This document shows, piece after piece, positions 1 through 6,721 of a DNA stretch of 14,819 nucleotides. A model generated the notes under the pieces. That model was not told the origin of the DNA and searched no databases. It saw only the letters and a list, made by a program, of their open reading frames with translations. The translations under genes and the position numbers were made by a program. Each line of letters opens with the position of its first letter. Within the stretch, counting starts at the first letter, position 1. The DNA comes from Syntrophomonas sp. UBA4807 (GTDB lineage Bacteria > Bacillota > Syntrophomonadia > Syntrophomonadales > Syntrophomonadaceae): the NCBI GenBank assembly GCA_002402575.1, contig DHGD01000029.1, positions 1 through 14,819 of the forward strand, in the 5' to 3' direction.

Positions 1-2
1 CA

Positions 3-314
3 GACTCAGACGCCGATGCCGATGCAGATGCAGACGCCGACGCAGACGCCGACAGTGATGCTGATGCTGACGCAGATGCAGACGCAGATGCTGATGCTGA
101 TGCTGATGCAGACGCCGATGCCGATGCAGATGCTGATGCTGATGCAGACGCCGATGCAGACGCCGACGCCGATGCTGATGCAGATGCCGACAGTGATTCA
201 GACTCCGACAGCGACTCGGATTCCGATAGTGACTCAGACGCCGACAGTGATTCGGACAGCGATAGCGACGCCGATGCTGATGCCGACGCTGATGCCGACG
301 CCGACTCTGACTCC
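3..314 (+). repeat. GAY-GCN / GAY-Ser hexanucleotide coding repeat (Asp-Ala/Asp-Ser)
   Basis: Fifty-two consecutive 6-base units encode Asp followed by Ala (about 36 units) or Ser (about 16 units, clustered around bases 192-272). Asp alternates between GAC and GAT, Ala uses GCC, GCA and GCT, and Ser uses AGT, AGC, TCA, TCC, TCG and TCT. The amino-acid pattern is perfectly kept while synonymous bases vary, so the array is not a freshly expanded identical repeat. It continues left of the window. Confidence 0.95.
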
Positions 315-485
315 GATGTCGATGGAGATATTGATATACCGGATGAGGAAGTACCTTTAGGGGACGCGGATCCCATTGGAGAATTGCCGAAGACAGGCGG
401 CGCAGCCAGCTTGCTGTCTTTGACCGGACTGGGGATGCTTCTGGCCGGACTGGGATTAAGAAGAAACACCAATAAGAAAGAATAG
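3..485 (+). CDS. LPKTG cell-wall-anchored protein with Asp-Ala/Ser stalk (5' end missing)
   Basis: This is the C-terminal 160 residues of a surface protein whose start lies left of the window. From base 3 every second residue is Asp, paired with Ala or Ser for 52 dipeptides, then with V, G, I, I, followed by a short acidic linker. The end is a textbook cell-wall sorting signal: LPKTG (bases 384-398), a hydrophobic stretch of about 20 residues rich in Leu, Gly and Ala, and a basic tail (RRNTNKKE) before TAG. A sortase cleaves such signals between T and G and joins the protein to the cell wall. The Asp-X repeat resembles the Ser-Asp stalks of staphylococcal Sdr/Clf adhesins and probably acts as an extended acidic spacer carrying an N-terminal domain not seen here. 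The sortase at 5990-6604 is a candidate partner. The other frames of the repeat are also open, but only this frame runs into the sorting signal. Confidence 0.9.
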   Translation, partial: DSDADADADADADADADSDADADADADADADADADADADADADADADADADADADADADADADSDSDSDSDSDSDSDSDADSDSDSDSDADADADADADADSDSDVDGDIDIPDEEVPLGDADPIGELPKTGGAASLLSLTGLGMLLAGLGLRRNTNKKE

Positions 486-521
486 TTGTCAGCTAAAGAT
501 TGTATCATAGCGGATTTATCT

Positions 522-562
522 ACAGAGCCTGATTCTTTATAATAGGATCAGGCTCTGTTTTA
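522..562 (+). terminator. Rho-independent terminator of the LPKTG protein gene
   Basis: A perfect 12-bp inverted repeat (bases 522-533 with 547-558, arm ACAGAGCCTGAT) encloses a 13-base loop and runs into a short T tract (TTTT, 558-561). It lies 36 bases after the stop codon of the LPKTG gene, the expected place for an intrinsic terminator. Confidence 0.85.
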
Positions 563-667
563 GATCTGCCCAGGTTAATTACCGCAGATCAGAAGCTGTG
601 AACAAAGAACTTCATTTATAGCGCGTCTTAGGCGATAAAATAGAAAAGGCAGAAAGGAATATCTTCC

Positions 668-2401
668 ATGTATTTTGATAATCCCGAGGCTATTGCTCTG
701 AAAGCCAGGCTTGATCAATTAAAACAGCGGATTATTGGACAGGCAGAAGCAGTCACAGATAATATGAAACTGTATTTTGACGGCAAACCGAGGTATATCG
801 TTTTTCTGTCTTTTAGTGACGGCAAATCGCGGGCCTACGTTTGTAATGGCAATGGCAACTCAATTGAATCGAGCTTTAAAAATGCAGTAAATAATATGAA
901 TAAAAAAGTGAAAAAGCTGAATCTGCAGCCATTGTGGGTGAAAGCGGATTTGGTCAAAGACATTCACGAGTATTCATGGGATGCCTTTATCGATTATGTT
1001 TCCGGCTTCAAGACTAATTATTTCAGAGAAGGCGTTGCCCTGGATGAAATGTTCAATCTGGCTTTTTTGGAACAGGAGGTCAATGCCAATGTATTTGTCT
1101 GCGACAATAAAGAATCCCCCAAGAAACAAATATCCTGGAAGAACATTATGGCTCATATCAAATATAATCTGGGGCTTAAGATGGAATTGGATGAGAACAC
1201 CTGCAAGAAAGTATGGCTGTTTACAACCGTCGGGTTTTTTCATGACGGCACGGAATGCTACGATCTGCATCATGATTGGCTCAACAATGGCCGCCGCGTC
1301 ATAGAGGTTATTGACGAAGGCTTGCTGCGGGAAATAATCGAAAAATCCTCAGGCTATTTGGCTAGTCAAGTTAACGACTCAGGCAAGTTCCGTTATGGAT
1401 ATTTCCCCTGCTTTAATAAGGAGATCCCAGGCTATAATACCCTGCGCCATGCCAGTACCACTTATTCTATGCTTGAGGCGTTTGAGATCACCAGAGATGA
1501 AAAGCTGGGCCAGGCCATCATCCTGGCCTTGGATTATTTGATTAATGAGGGGATAGAGCTATTGAAGGGTGAAGACGGTGTTACCCGCGCATTTGTGGTT
1601 GAGCGGACAATGGACAACGAAATCAAGCTGGGGGCAAATGCCACCGCTATTCTGGCCTTTTCCAAGTACACCGCCGTGTTCGATGACCGTAAGTATGTTC
1701 AACTGATGAAGCAGTTGGCTGAGGGCATCGGTTATTTTCAGGATAAACAAGAGGGCTCCTACGTCCATGTTTTGAATTTCCCTGATCTTTCCATTAAGGA
1801 AAAATTCCGCACCGTATACTACAACGGCGAAGCGGCTTTTGCCTTGATGAGATTGTATGACATAGATAAAAATGAGCGCTGGCTCAATATGGTGGAAGCA
1901 GCTTTTGAATATTTTATCGATAACGAGTACTGGCACCAAAAGGACCATTGGTTAAGCTATTGCTCCAATGAGCTGTTTAAACACCGGCCGGAGAAAAAGT
2001 ACATAGAGTTCAACCTGAAAAATGCCAGTGGCATTCTGGATTTTTGCCTGACCCGGGAAACCACCTATCCAACCTTACTGGAATTACTTATGGCTACCTA
2101 CAGCATGATAGAAAAAATGAAAACTGACCGGTACTGCCTGGACCTGCTGGATTCTTTTGAACAGGAGAAACTGATGGCCGCCATTGAACATCGTGCCGAA
2201 CATCAGTTGAATGGCTTGTATTTCCCGGAGGTGGCCATGTACTATAAAGCGCCCCAAAACATACTATGGGCCTTTTATATCCGGCATCATTCCTTCCGGT
2301 CCAGAATCGATGATATCGAACACAATCTTTCCGGATACTGCAGTTATTTGAATCAGATCGTTATCCCCGCAGGCAAACGCGGTGACGGTCGCGGCGTTTG
2401 A
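668..2401 (+). CDS. Uncharacterised protein with N-terminal alpha/beta-like domain and C-terminal alpha/alpha-toroid-like domain
   Basis: I do not recognise a named family with certainty. ATG at 668 follows AAAGGA (653-658) by 9 bases. Of 577 residues, roughly 1-215 look like a mixed alpha/beta domain (hydrophobic strands near 43-50 and 182-190) with no known motif. Residues about 216-560 show repeated helix-pair signatures: RHASTTYSMLEAF (260-272), LGANATAILAF (321-331), YYNGEAAFALMRLY (384-397) and DHWLSYC (426-432). Such spacing is typical of alpha/alpha-toroid (six-hairpin) folds found in glycoside hydrolases, epimerases and lanthionine-synthetase-like proteins, so a carbohydrate- or peptide-modifying role is possible but not shown. 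There is no signal peptide or membrane segment, so it should be cytosolic. It lies 183 bases upstream of the MurF-like/CapA fusion, in the same direction, which suggests a shared pathway despite hairpins between them. A weak promoter-like pair (TTCATT at 611, GATAAA at 634) precedes it. Confidence 0.8.
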   Translation: MYFDNPEAIALKARLDQLKQRIIGQAEAVTDNMKLYFDGKPRYIVFLSFSDGKSRAYVCNGNGNSIESSFKNAVNNMNKKVKKLNLQPLWVKADLVKDIHEYSWDAFIDYVSGFKTNYFREGVALDEMFNLAFLEQEVNANVFVCDNKESPKKQISWKNIMAHIKYNLGLKMELDENTCKKVWLFTTVGFFHDGTECYDLHHDWLNNGRRVIEVIDEGLLREIIEKSSGYLASQVNDSGKFRYGYFPCFNKEIPGYNTLRHASTTYSMLEAFEITRDEKLGQAIILALDYLINEGIELLKGEDGVTRAFVVERTMDNEIKLGANATAILAFSKYTAVFDDRKYVQLMKQLAEGIGYFQDKQEGSYVHVLNFPDLSIKEKFRTVYYNGEAAFALMRLYDIDKNERWLNMVEAAFEYFIDNEYWHQKDHWLSYCSNELFKHRPEKKYIEFNLKNASGILDFCLTRETTYPTLLELLMATYSMIEKMKTDRYCLDLLDSFEQEKLMAAIEHRAEHQLNGLYFPEVAMYYKAPQNILWAFYIRHHSFRSRIDDIEHNLSGYCSYLNQIVIPAGKRGDGRGV

Positions 2402-2437
2402 AATATGCACAAACACTGAAAATAGGACGGGGTTCAT

Positions 2438-2477
2438 AAAGGAACCGCAAGGAAATTCTTATCCGGTCCCTTTTATC
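2438..2477 (+). terminator. Terminator-like hairpin after the 577-residue protein
   Basis: AAAGGAACCG (2438-2447) pairs with CGGTCCCTTT (2464-2473) with one mismatch, enclosing a 16-base loop and ending in TTTTA. The large loop and short T run make it weaker than a textbook terminator. The left arm overlaps an alternative small hairpin, GGTTC/GAACC (2431-2446), so two mutually exclusive folds are possible. Confidence 0.4.
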
Positions 2478-2493
2478 CCAGTAATTGCGCAAC

Positions 2494-2540
2494 AACAAGC
2501 AAGCCAATAAAACCTTTTCGTGCTTCCCCGCTTGTTTTTA
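2494..2540 (+). terminator. Second terminator-like hairpin, upstream of the MurF-like/CapA fusion gene
   Basis: AACAAGC and AAGC (2494-2504) pair with GCTT (2522-2525) and GCTTGTT (2530-2536), leaving a CCCC bulge on the right arm and a 17-base loop. The stem runs into TTTTTA (2535-2540). It ends 45 bases before the next start codon, so it either finishes the upstream transcript or acts as a leader attenuator for the fusion gene. A TATACT (2539-2544) could be a -10 box for the next gene, but no convincing -35 accompanies it. Confidence 0.5.
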
Positions 2541-2584
2541 TACTGAGAATAAGCCTAAAGCGCTGTGTTATAGGAGCGAATGCC

Positions 2585-5500
2585 ATGTATAAAGGATGGC
2601 TCAAAAACGAACTGACCGATATTATTGGCGGGAAATGGCTCGTGGATCCCGCGGATGATTGGCGCTGCAGGAATCTGGCAGTTTCGTCCAGTGGCTGTGA
2701 GGGCCCGGGCACTTTATTTGTTGCCATCGATAAAGATAGATGGCTTCAGGGCACCGGCAACACCGGAGCTTACGCGGAGTGGACCGATACCCATACCAAT
2801 TTGCCCCAATATCAGCACAAAATTGCCGGTGCAGTGGTAGAGCGGCATATAAAAGAACTGGATCCGTCTATTCCCCAGCTTCTGGTCGAAAATTCTTATG
2901 AGGTGATAAAAAAGCTGGGTTCAGCCGCACGTGATGCGTATTCGGGAAAAATCATTGCCATTACCGGCACTTCGGGAAAATCCTCCACTAAAATGATGGT
3001 TGAACATCTGCTGCGGGGCAAAGGCACGGTCGAATCTACCTCTGGAAATCACAACTCCAGGACAGGTGTGGCCCTGACTTTGGGAAGATGCGTTACACAG
3101 TCTGACTTTACGGTAATTGAGGTGGCGATTTCGGCATTATGGATGCGTTCGGGAGGCATTTGCAAACTTGTTCGTCCCCATGTTGCGGTTGTGACCGAAA
3201 TAGCTCTGGGACAAACCGGCAGAAGTGTGCAGACGGTTCGGGAAACAGCCAGAATGAAGGCTCGTATAGCCCAGGGCATCCAACCCGGAGGAATAGCGGT
3301 GTTAAACCGTGATATGCCGGAGTTCGACCTGGTCAAAGCTGAGGTCATAGCTTACGGAGCAAATGTAATAAGCTACGGATTCCTTGAAGACGCTGATTTT
3401 CGGGTGGTTGAATGGCAGCCGGAGGATGATGGTTCCCGGATCAAGGCGGTAATTGGTGACCGGCACATCAAGTATTATTTACCGGCCCTGGGAAGGGGAA
3501 TGGTTTCTAATTCGCTGGCTGCTCTGGCAGTGGTATACGCTCTGGGAATCGATCCGGCTGAGGTGGCTGATAGTTTGGAAACAATTCATCTAAAGGAATC
3601 CGTTTTGGAAGCGCTCACCGCAGAACTGCCCAAAGGCGGGAAGGCATACATTCTAGACGACAGTTACAATGCGACAGTCGCTTCAATGCTGGCTGCTTTT
3701 GAGGTCTTTAAAGTAAATGCGGCTCAACATAAGGGTAAAAAGATCTGCATTTTGGGGAGGCTGGTAAACTTAGGGGACAGTGCCGGGGCAATTCACAAAA
3801 AACTGGCCCAGCCTCTGATTGATACGGGAGCTGACCTGGTATTCCTGTATGGAGATGAAATGAGGTATTTGCTGACGGAATTACCGGAAAAAATGGTAGC
3901 GGGCTTCTATACAGACATCGGGACATGCGCACGGGATGCGGCCAGCATACTGGAACCGGATGATTATGTTCTGCTGAAAGGGTCTCGCCGGGCCAATGAT
4001 TTCGGCCGGATTAGACACTGTTTATTGTCTGCGATAAAAAAGCAGCATGAGCTGCAGCCGTTCATCCCCGGGGAAAGGGGGGGCTTTTCTGATTTCGCGT
4101 ACGGACTGCAGGCAGTCGACTTGGAGAGCGGAGAGACGCTTCTAAGCGAAGGAAACATTTATATTCAAGTGAACCGCGGTCTGGGCAGCCTGCTGCTGCT
4201 GGCCCGACTGCTGGAGAATATCGCCAGGGGGAAAATGAAATTAAATGAGTATGTAACCATAAATTCTTCATCGGCCCGGGAGTCAAAAGCGTCCGCCGCA
4301 ATTGGATTTGAAGAAGGGGACCAGGTATCGCTTTATACATTGCTGAGCTTATTAATCTGCCGGAATGCGCCTGATGCGGTCTTGGCCTTGGCAGAAACCA
4401 TGTCGGGCAAGACTTCGGAAGCCTTAAAATATATAAAGGATTTGGCCCGGCGGCTGAATTTGAGCGCCGCCGCGGTCGAAAATATCAGCGGCAGGCCCAC
4501 AACTAAGCCGCAGTATTTTACTGTAACTGATCTGAGCAAGGCGGGACGGTATTTATTTTCTCTGCCTTCCCAATATTCGAAAATCCTCAACACAACTATG
4601 GCGGAATATCAAGGCAGGTTGTTTAATTCAACCAGTCACCTGGTGGCCAGCGGAAATATTTATGGAGGCTTCTTTTTCGGGCCGAGCAATGGGGAAGGAA
4701 CTGCCTTGACTTATATAGGGGGGAAAAAAGTTGTCATTTCAGTGTGCGGCGCCAGGGATAATTTTCAGCGCGATTACTTGCTTAGCGCGGCTATCGCCCG
4801 GCTTGCGGAGGCGGGGGAGAAGGCGGAGAATCCGGCTGTAAGCAGGAAAATAAGCCTTTCGCTCACCGAGCCGGCCATTATTCAGTTTATTGGCGACACT
4901 TATTTCGGGGAGGATTATACCGTCAAACGCCAAAGGAGAGGGGAAGAAGATGCACTTACCAAGTATGGCTATGATTACTCCTTTGAAGTGCTGAAGCCTC
5001 TCCTGGCACAGGGAAGTTTCAATATTGCCAATTTTGAAGGCGTATTAACAGATCTTACCTCCTCGCCCCTTAATGGCATCAAGCCGTTTGTGCTGGGCGG
5101 ACGGATTCAAGAAAGCGTTCGTGCTTTAAAAAACAATCACATTCATGCAGTGACCTTAGGCAACAACCACGCCATGGATTATGGCGCGCCTGGACTTAGA
5201 GCAACCCTGCAGGCCTTCCACGGAGCGGATATTCCTTCGGCAGGCGCGGGATTATCAGGCCGAGCTGCCAGCCAACCATTGCGAATTTTGCGCGGAGATC
5301 AAGAAATTGTGATTTACAGCGGCTATTGGTACCGGCGCCCGGCACACTACGAATTTGATTCATACGCAATGGGGAATAAGCCTGGCGTAGCTTGCCTGAA
5401 CGGCGAGCTGATAGAAAGGATAGCCGAAGATAAACGCGGCAAGTCCTCTGATGCTTTTATCATCTTAGCGGCCCATTGGGGCACGGATTACGGACCGATA

Positions 5501-5902
5501 TTGAATGAACAAAAGAAATATGCCGAAGCATTTGTGGATTGCGGGGCTGATCTGATCATCGGCCATGGTGCGCATTTGATGCAGGGAATTCAGCAGATAA
5601 ACGGTAAATGGGTGATTTATAGCATCGGTAATGGCGTCTTTAACAGCAACGGAGAGTACCGGCAGAGAAAGATGCCGCCGTATAGTTATCTACTGCAGCT
5701 TAGAATTAAGGAAAACGGCGAAAAGCGCATGCGGCTTTATCCGATCTTTACCAATAATTTGAAAACATTTTGGCAGCCCCGTTTCGTTACGGAAGAGGAA
5801 TTCAGAGATGTAATTGCGTATCAAACGCAGTTGGGCACGCCAATTGATCTGTTTGATATCGGAATGGATGCATTTGGTTATTACACCGAAACACAAATTT
5901 GA
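2585..5902 (+). CDS. Tripartite fusion: MurF-like amide ligase, inactive-looking S11 carboxypeptidase-like domain, CapA-like domain
   Basis: ATG follows AGGAG (2572-2576) by 8 bases. The 1105 residues form three parts. Residues 1-488 are a full Mur-ligase-type, ATP-dependent amide ligase, closest to MurF: an N-terminal motif PGTLFVAI (41-48), P-loop GTSGKSSTK (128-136, K132), SGNHNSRTGV (153-162), the likely carbamylated Lys K225, DDSYNATVASM (358-368), a GRLVNLG loop with H404, and LLKGSR (463-468). Residues about 500-745 resemble D-Ala-D-Ala carboxypeptidases (peptidase S11), but the positions of SxxK, SxN and KTG read NRGL (530-533), CRN (592-594) and YGG (693-695), so catalysis looks lost. 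Residues about 760-1060 are a CapA/PgsA metallophosphatase-like domain: GDTYFGED (770-777), NFEG (816-819), LGNNHAMD (858-865), HWG (964-966), GHGAH (993-997), YSIGN (1012-1016). There is no signal peptide or membrane helix. Likely role: ligation in surface polyamide or peptidoglycan-related synthesis. The substrate is unknown. Confidence 0.9.
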   Translation: MYKGWLKNELTDIIGGKWLVDPADDWRCRNLAVSSSGCEGPGTLFVAIDKDRWLQGTGNTGAYAEWTDTHTNLPQYQHKIAGAVVERHIKELDPSIPQLLVENSYEVIKKLGSAARDAYSGKIIAITGTSGKSSTKMMVEHLLRGKGTVESTSGNHNSRTGVALTLGRCVTQSDFTVIEVAISALWMRSGGICKLVRPHVAVVTEIALGQTGRSVQTVRETARMKARIAQGIQPGGIAVLNRDMPEFDLVKAEVIAYGANVISYGFLEDADFRVVEWQPEDDGSRIKAVIGDRHIKYYLPALGRGMVSNSLAALAVVYALGIDPAEVADSLETIHLKESVLEALTAELPKGGKAYILDDSYNATVASMLAAFEVFKVNAAQHKGKKICILGRLVNLGDSAGAIHKKLAQPLIDTGADLVFLYGDEMRYLLTELPEKMVAGFYTDIGTCARDAASILEPDDYVLLKGSRRANDFGRIRHCLLSAIKKQHELQPFIPGERGGFSDFAYGLQAVDLESGETLLSEGNIYIQVNRGLGSLLLLARLLENIARGKMKLNEYVTINSSSARESKASAAIGFEEGDQVSLYTLLSLLICRNAPDAVLALAETMSGKTSEALKYIKDLARRLNLSAAAVENISGRPTTKPQYFTVTDLSKAGRYLFSLPSQYSKILNTTMAEYQGRLFNSTSHLVASGNIYGGFFFGPSNGEGTALTYIGGKKVVISVCGARDNFQRDYLLSAAIARLAEAGEKAENPAVSRKISLSLTEPAIIQFIGDTYFGEDYTVKRQRRGEEDALTKYGYDYSFEVLKPLLAQGSFNIANFEGVLTDLTSSPLNGIKPFVLGGRIQESVRALKNNHIHAVTLGNNHAMDYGAPGLRATLQAFHGADIPSAGAGLSGRAASQPLRILRGDQEIVIYSGYWYRRPAHYEFDSYAMGNKPGVACLNGELIERIAEDKRGKSSDAFIILAAHWGTDYGPILNEQKKYAEAFVDCGADLIIGHGAHLMQGIQQINGKWVIYSIGNGVFNSNGEYRQRKMPPYSYLLQLRIKENGEKRMRLYPIFTNNLKTFWQPRFVTEEEFRDVIAYQTQLGTPIDLFDIGMDAFGYYTETQI

Positions 5903-5915
5903 GGCTGATTGTTTT

Positions 5916-5957
5916 AAGCGGTATATGAGATATTTGAACCAGGCAAGAGAACCGCTT
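5916..5957. repeat. Inverted repeat between fusion gene and sortase gene
   Basis: AAGCGGT (5916-5922) and ACCGCTT (5951-5957) form a perfect 7-bp inverted repeat with a 28-base spacer. No T tract follows, so I do not call it a terminator. It may be an operator or an mRNA processing or stability element, or chance. Confidence 0.35.
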
Positions 5958-5989
5958 GCTAAATCGAGATGTGAAGAGTTGGCAGGATC

Positions 5990-6604
5990 ATGAAACAGGA
6001 AGGAAAAAGCTTAAATTACAGGCTATTGGGCAGCCTGCTGGTACTGGCCGGCTTGTTTTTGCTTGTTTATCCATACGGTCAAAGCATATATCAGCAATGG
6101 GCCTACCCCCAAACCGACATTAACCCCGCAGAACAAACTCCTTTACCATCAGAACCGATTGCCATGCCATCCCCGGCGGAACAGTCCCGGGACTTCCTGC
6201 CGATTTCCGGACGCCTGCTTATTCCCAGCCTGCAGCTGGATGTGCAGGTTGGCTATGGGGTTGGGGAAGAAGATCTAAAGAAGGGGCCTGGTTTCTATCC
6301 CCAAAGCGGCCATCCCAGCCTCGGCAATGTCAGCATAGCCGGCCACCGCAATGCCTATGGCAGCCCTTTCCTGGATTTGAATAAATTAAAACCCGGCGAT
6401 AGCATCGAACTCTACTACGACAATGCTCATTATATCTACAGCGTGGATCGTGTCTATGTAACCCACAGCCGGGATTGGAGCGTCGTCAATGCCACCAGTG
6501 AACCAGCCGTCACGCTGACCACCTGTACCCCTTTGCACCCGGCGGATGGGCATTACGACCGCCTGATCGTGCGGGGCTATCTGCATGAAATCATATTGGA
6601 TTAA
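5990..6604 (+). CDS. Sortase (class D-like), membrane-anchored cysteine transpeptidase
   Basis: Sortases cleave LPxTG-type signals on the outer face of the membrane and attach the protein to the cell wall. The 204-residue length is typical. There is one N-terminal membrane helix (about 11-28), a proline-rich linker (40-70), then the sortase beta-barrel beginning at GRLLIPSLQLDVQV. Catalytic residues are visible: His in AGHRN (H119), Cys in TLTTCTP (C179) and Arg in YDRLIVRG (R191). The TLTTCTP signature and simple N-terminal anchor suggest class D, but class assignment needs a tree. ATG follows AGGA (5984-5987) by only two bases, a tight ribosome binding site. The gene starts 87 bases after the fusion gene with no clear terminator between, so co-transcription is plausible. 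The LPKTG protein at the left edge is a candidate substrate. No pilin genes are nearby. Confidence 0.92.
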   Translation: MKQEGKSLNYRLLGSLLVLAGLFLLVYPYGQSIYQQWAYPQTDINPAEQTPLPSEPIAMPSPAEQSRDFLPISGRLLIPSLQLDVQVGYGVGEEDLKKGPGFYPQSGHPSLGNVSIAGHRNAYGSPFLDLNKLKPGDSIELYYDNAHYIYSVDRVYVTHSRDWSVVNATSEPAVTLTTCTPLHPADGHYDRLIVRGYLHEIILD

Positions 6605-6608
6605 TAAT

Positions 6609-6620
6609 CCGCCGCGGCGG
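6609..6620. repeat. 12-bp perfect GC palindrome after the sortase gene
   Basis: CCGCCGCGGCGG reads the same on both strands and lies 4 bases past the sortase stop codon. It could form a small hairpin but has no T tract. Function unknown. Confidence 0.5.
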
Positions 6621-6649
6621 TGCCATTGGAATCAGCTGATGGGCAGCAG

Positions 6650-6686
6650 GCGGGTGTGGGCCTGAATCCCCATTGCCGCTCTTTTT
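6650..6686 (+). terminator. Probable terminator of the sortase gene
   Basis: GCGG..GTGGG (6650-6660) pairs with CCCAT..CCGC (6669-6679), with two internal mismatches and one G-T pair around an 8-base loop, and is followed by TCTTTTT (6680-6686). Position and T tract fit an intrinsic terminator about 45-80 bases downstream of the sortase stop. Confidence 0.55.
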
Positions 6687-6721
6687 AGGGTAGGAAAGCT
6701 ATAACGCCCTGCGGCGGCAAT
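6672..6721. repeat. 8-bp inverted repeat competing with the terminator stem
   Basis: ATTGCCGC (6672-6679) and GCGGCAAT (6714-6721) are perfectly complementary, with an inner AGGG (6687-6690)/CCCT (6707-6710) pair. The left arm is the same stretch that forms the right arm of the terminator hairpin, so the two folds exclude each other. The rest of the 243-base gap between the convergent genes (6722-6847) shows nothing I can assign. Confidence 0.4.

Noticed and set aside
3..314. Repeat array as a CRISPR or non-coding satellite
   Set aside because: Units are 6 bases with no spacers and encode a continuous Asp-Ala/Ser tract in frame with a wall-sorting signal.
16..360. A 114-residue Met/Thr/Pro/Gln/Leu-rich open frame over the left repeat
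   Set aside because: It is a shifted reading of the same Asp-Ala repeat. Repeats of this type keep several frames open, and only the frame starting at base 3 leads to the LPKTG signal.
4932..4952. Internal start for a free CapA domain (AAGGAG followed by ATG at 4950)
   Set aside because: The ATG is out of frame with the CapA domain, so it cannot produce it.
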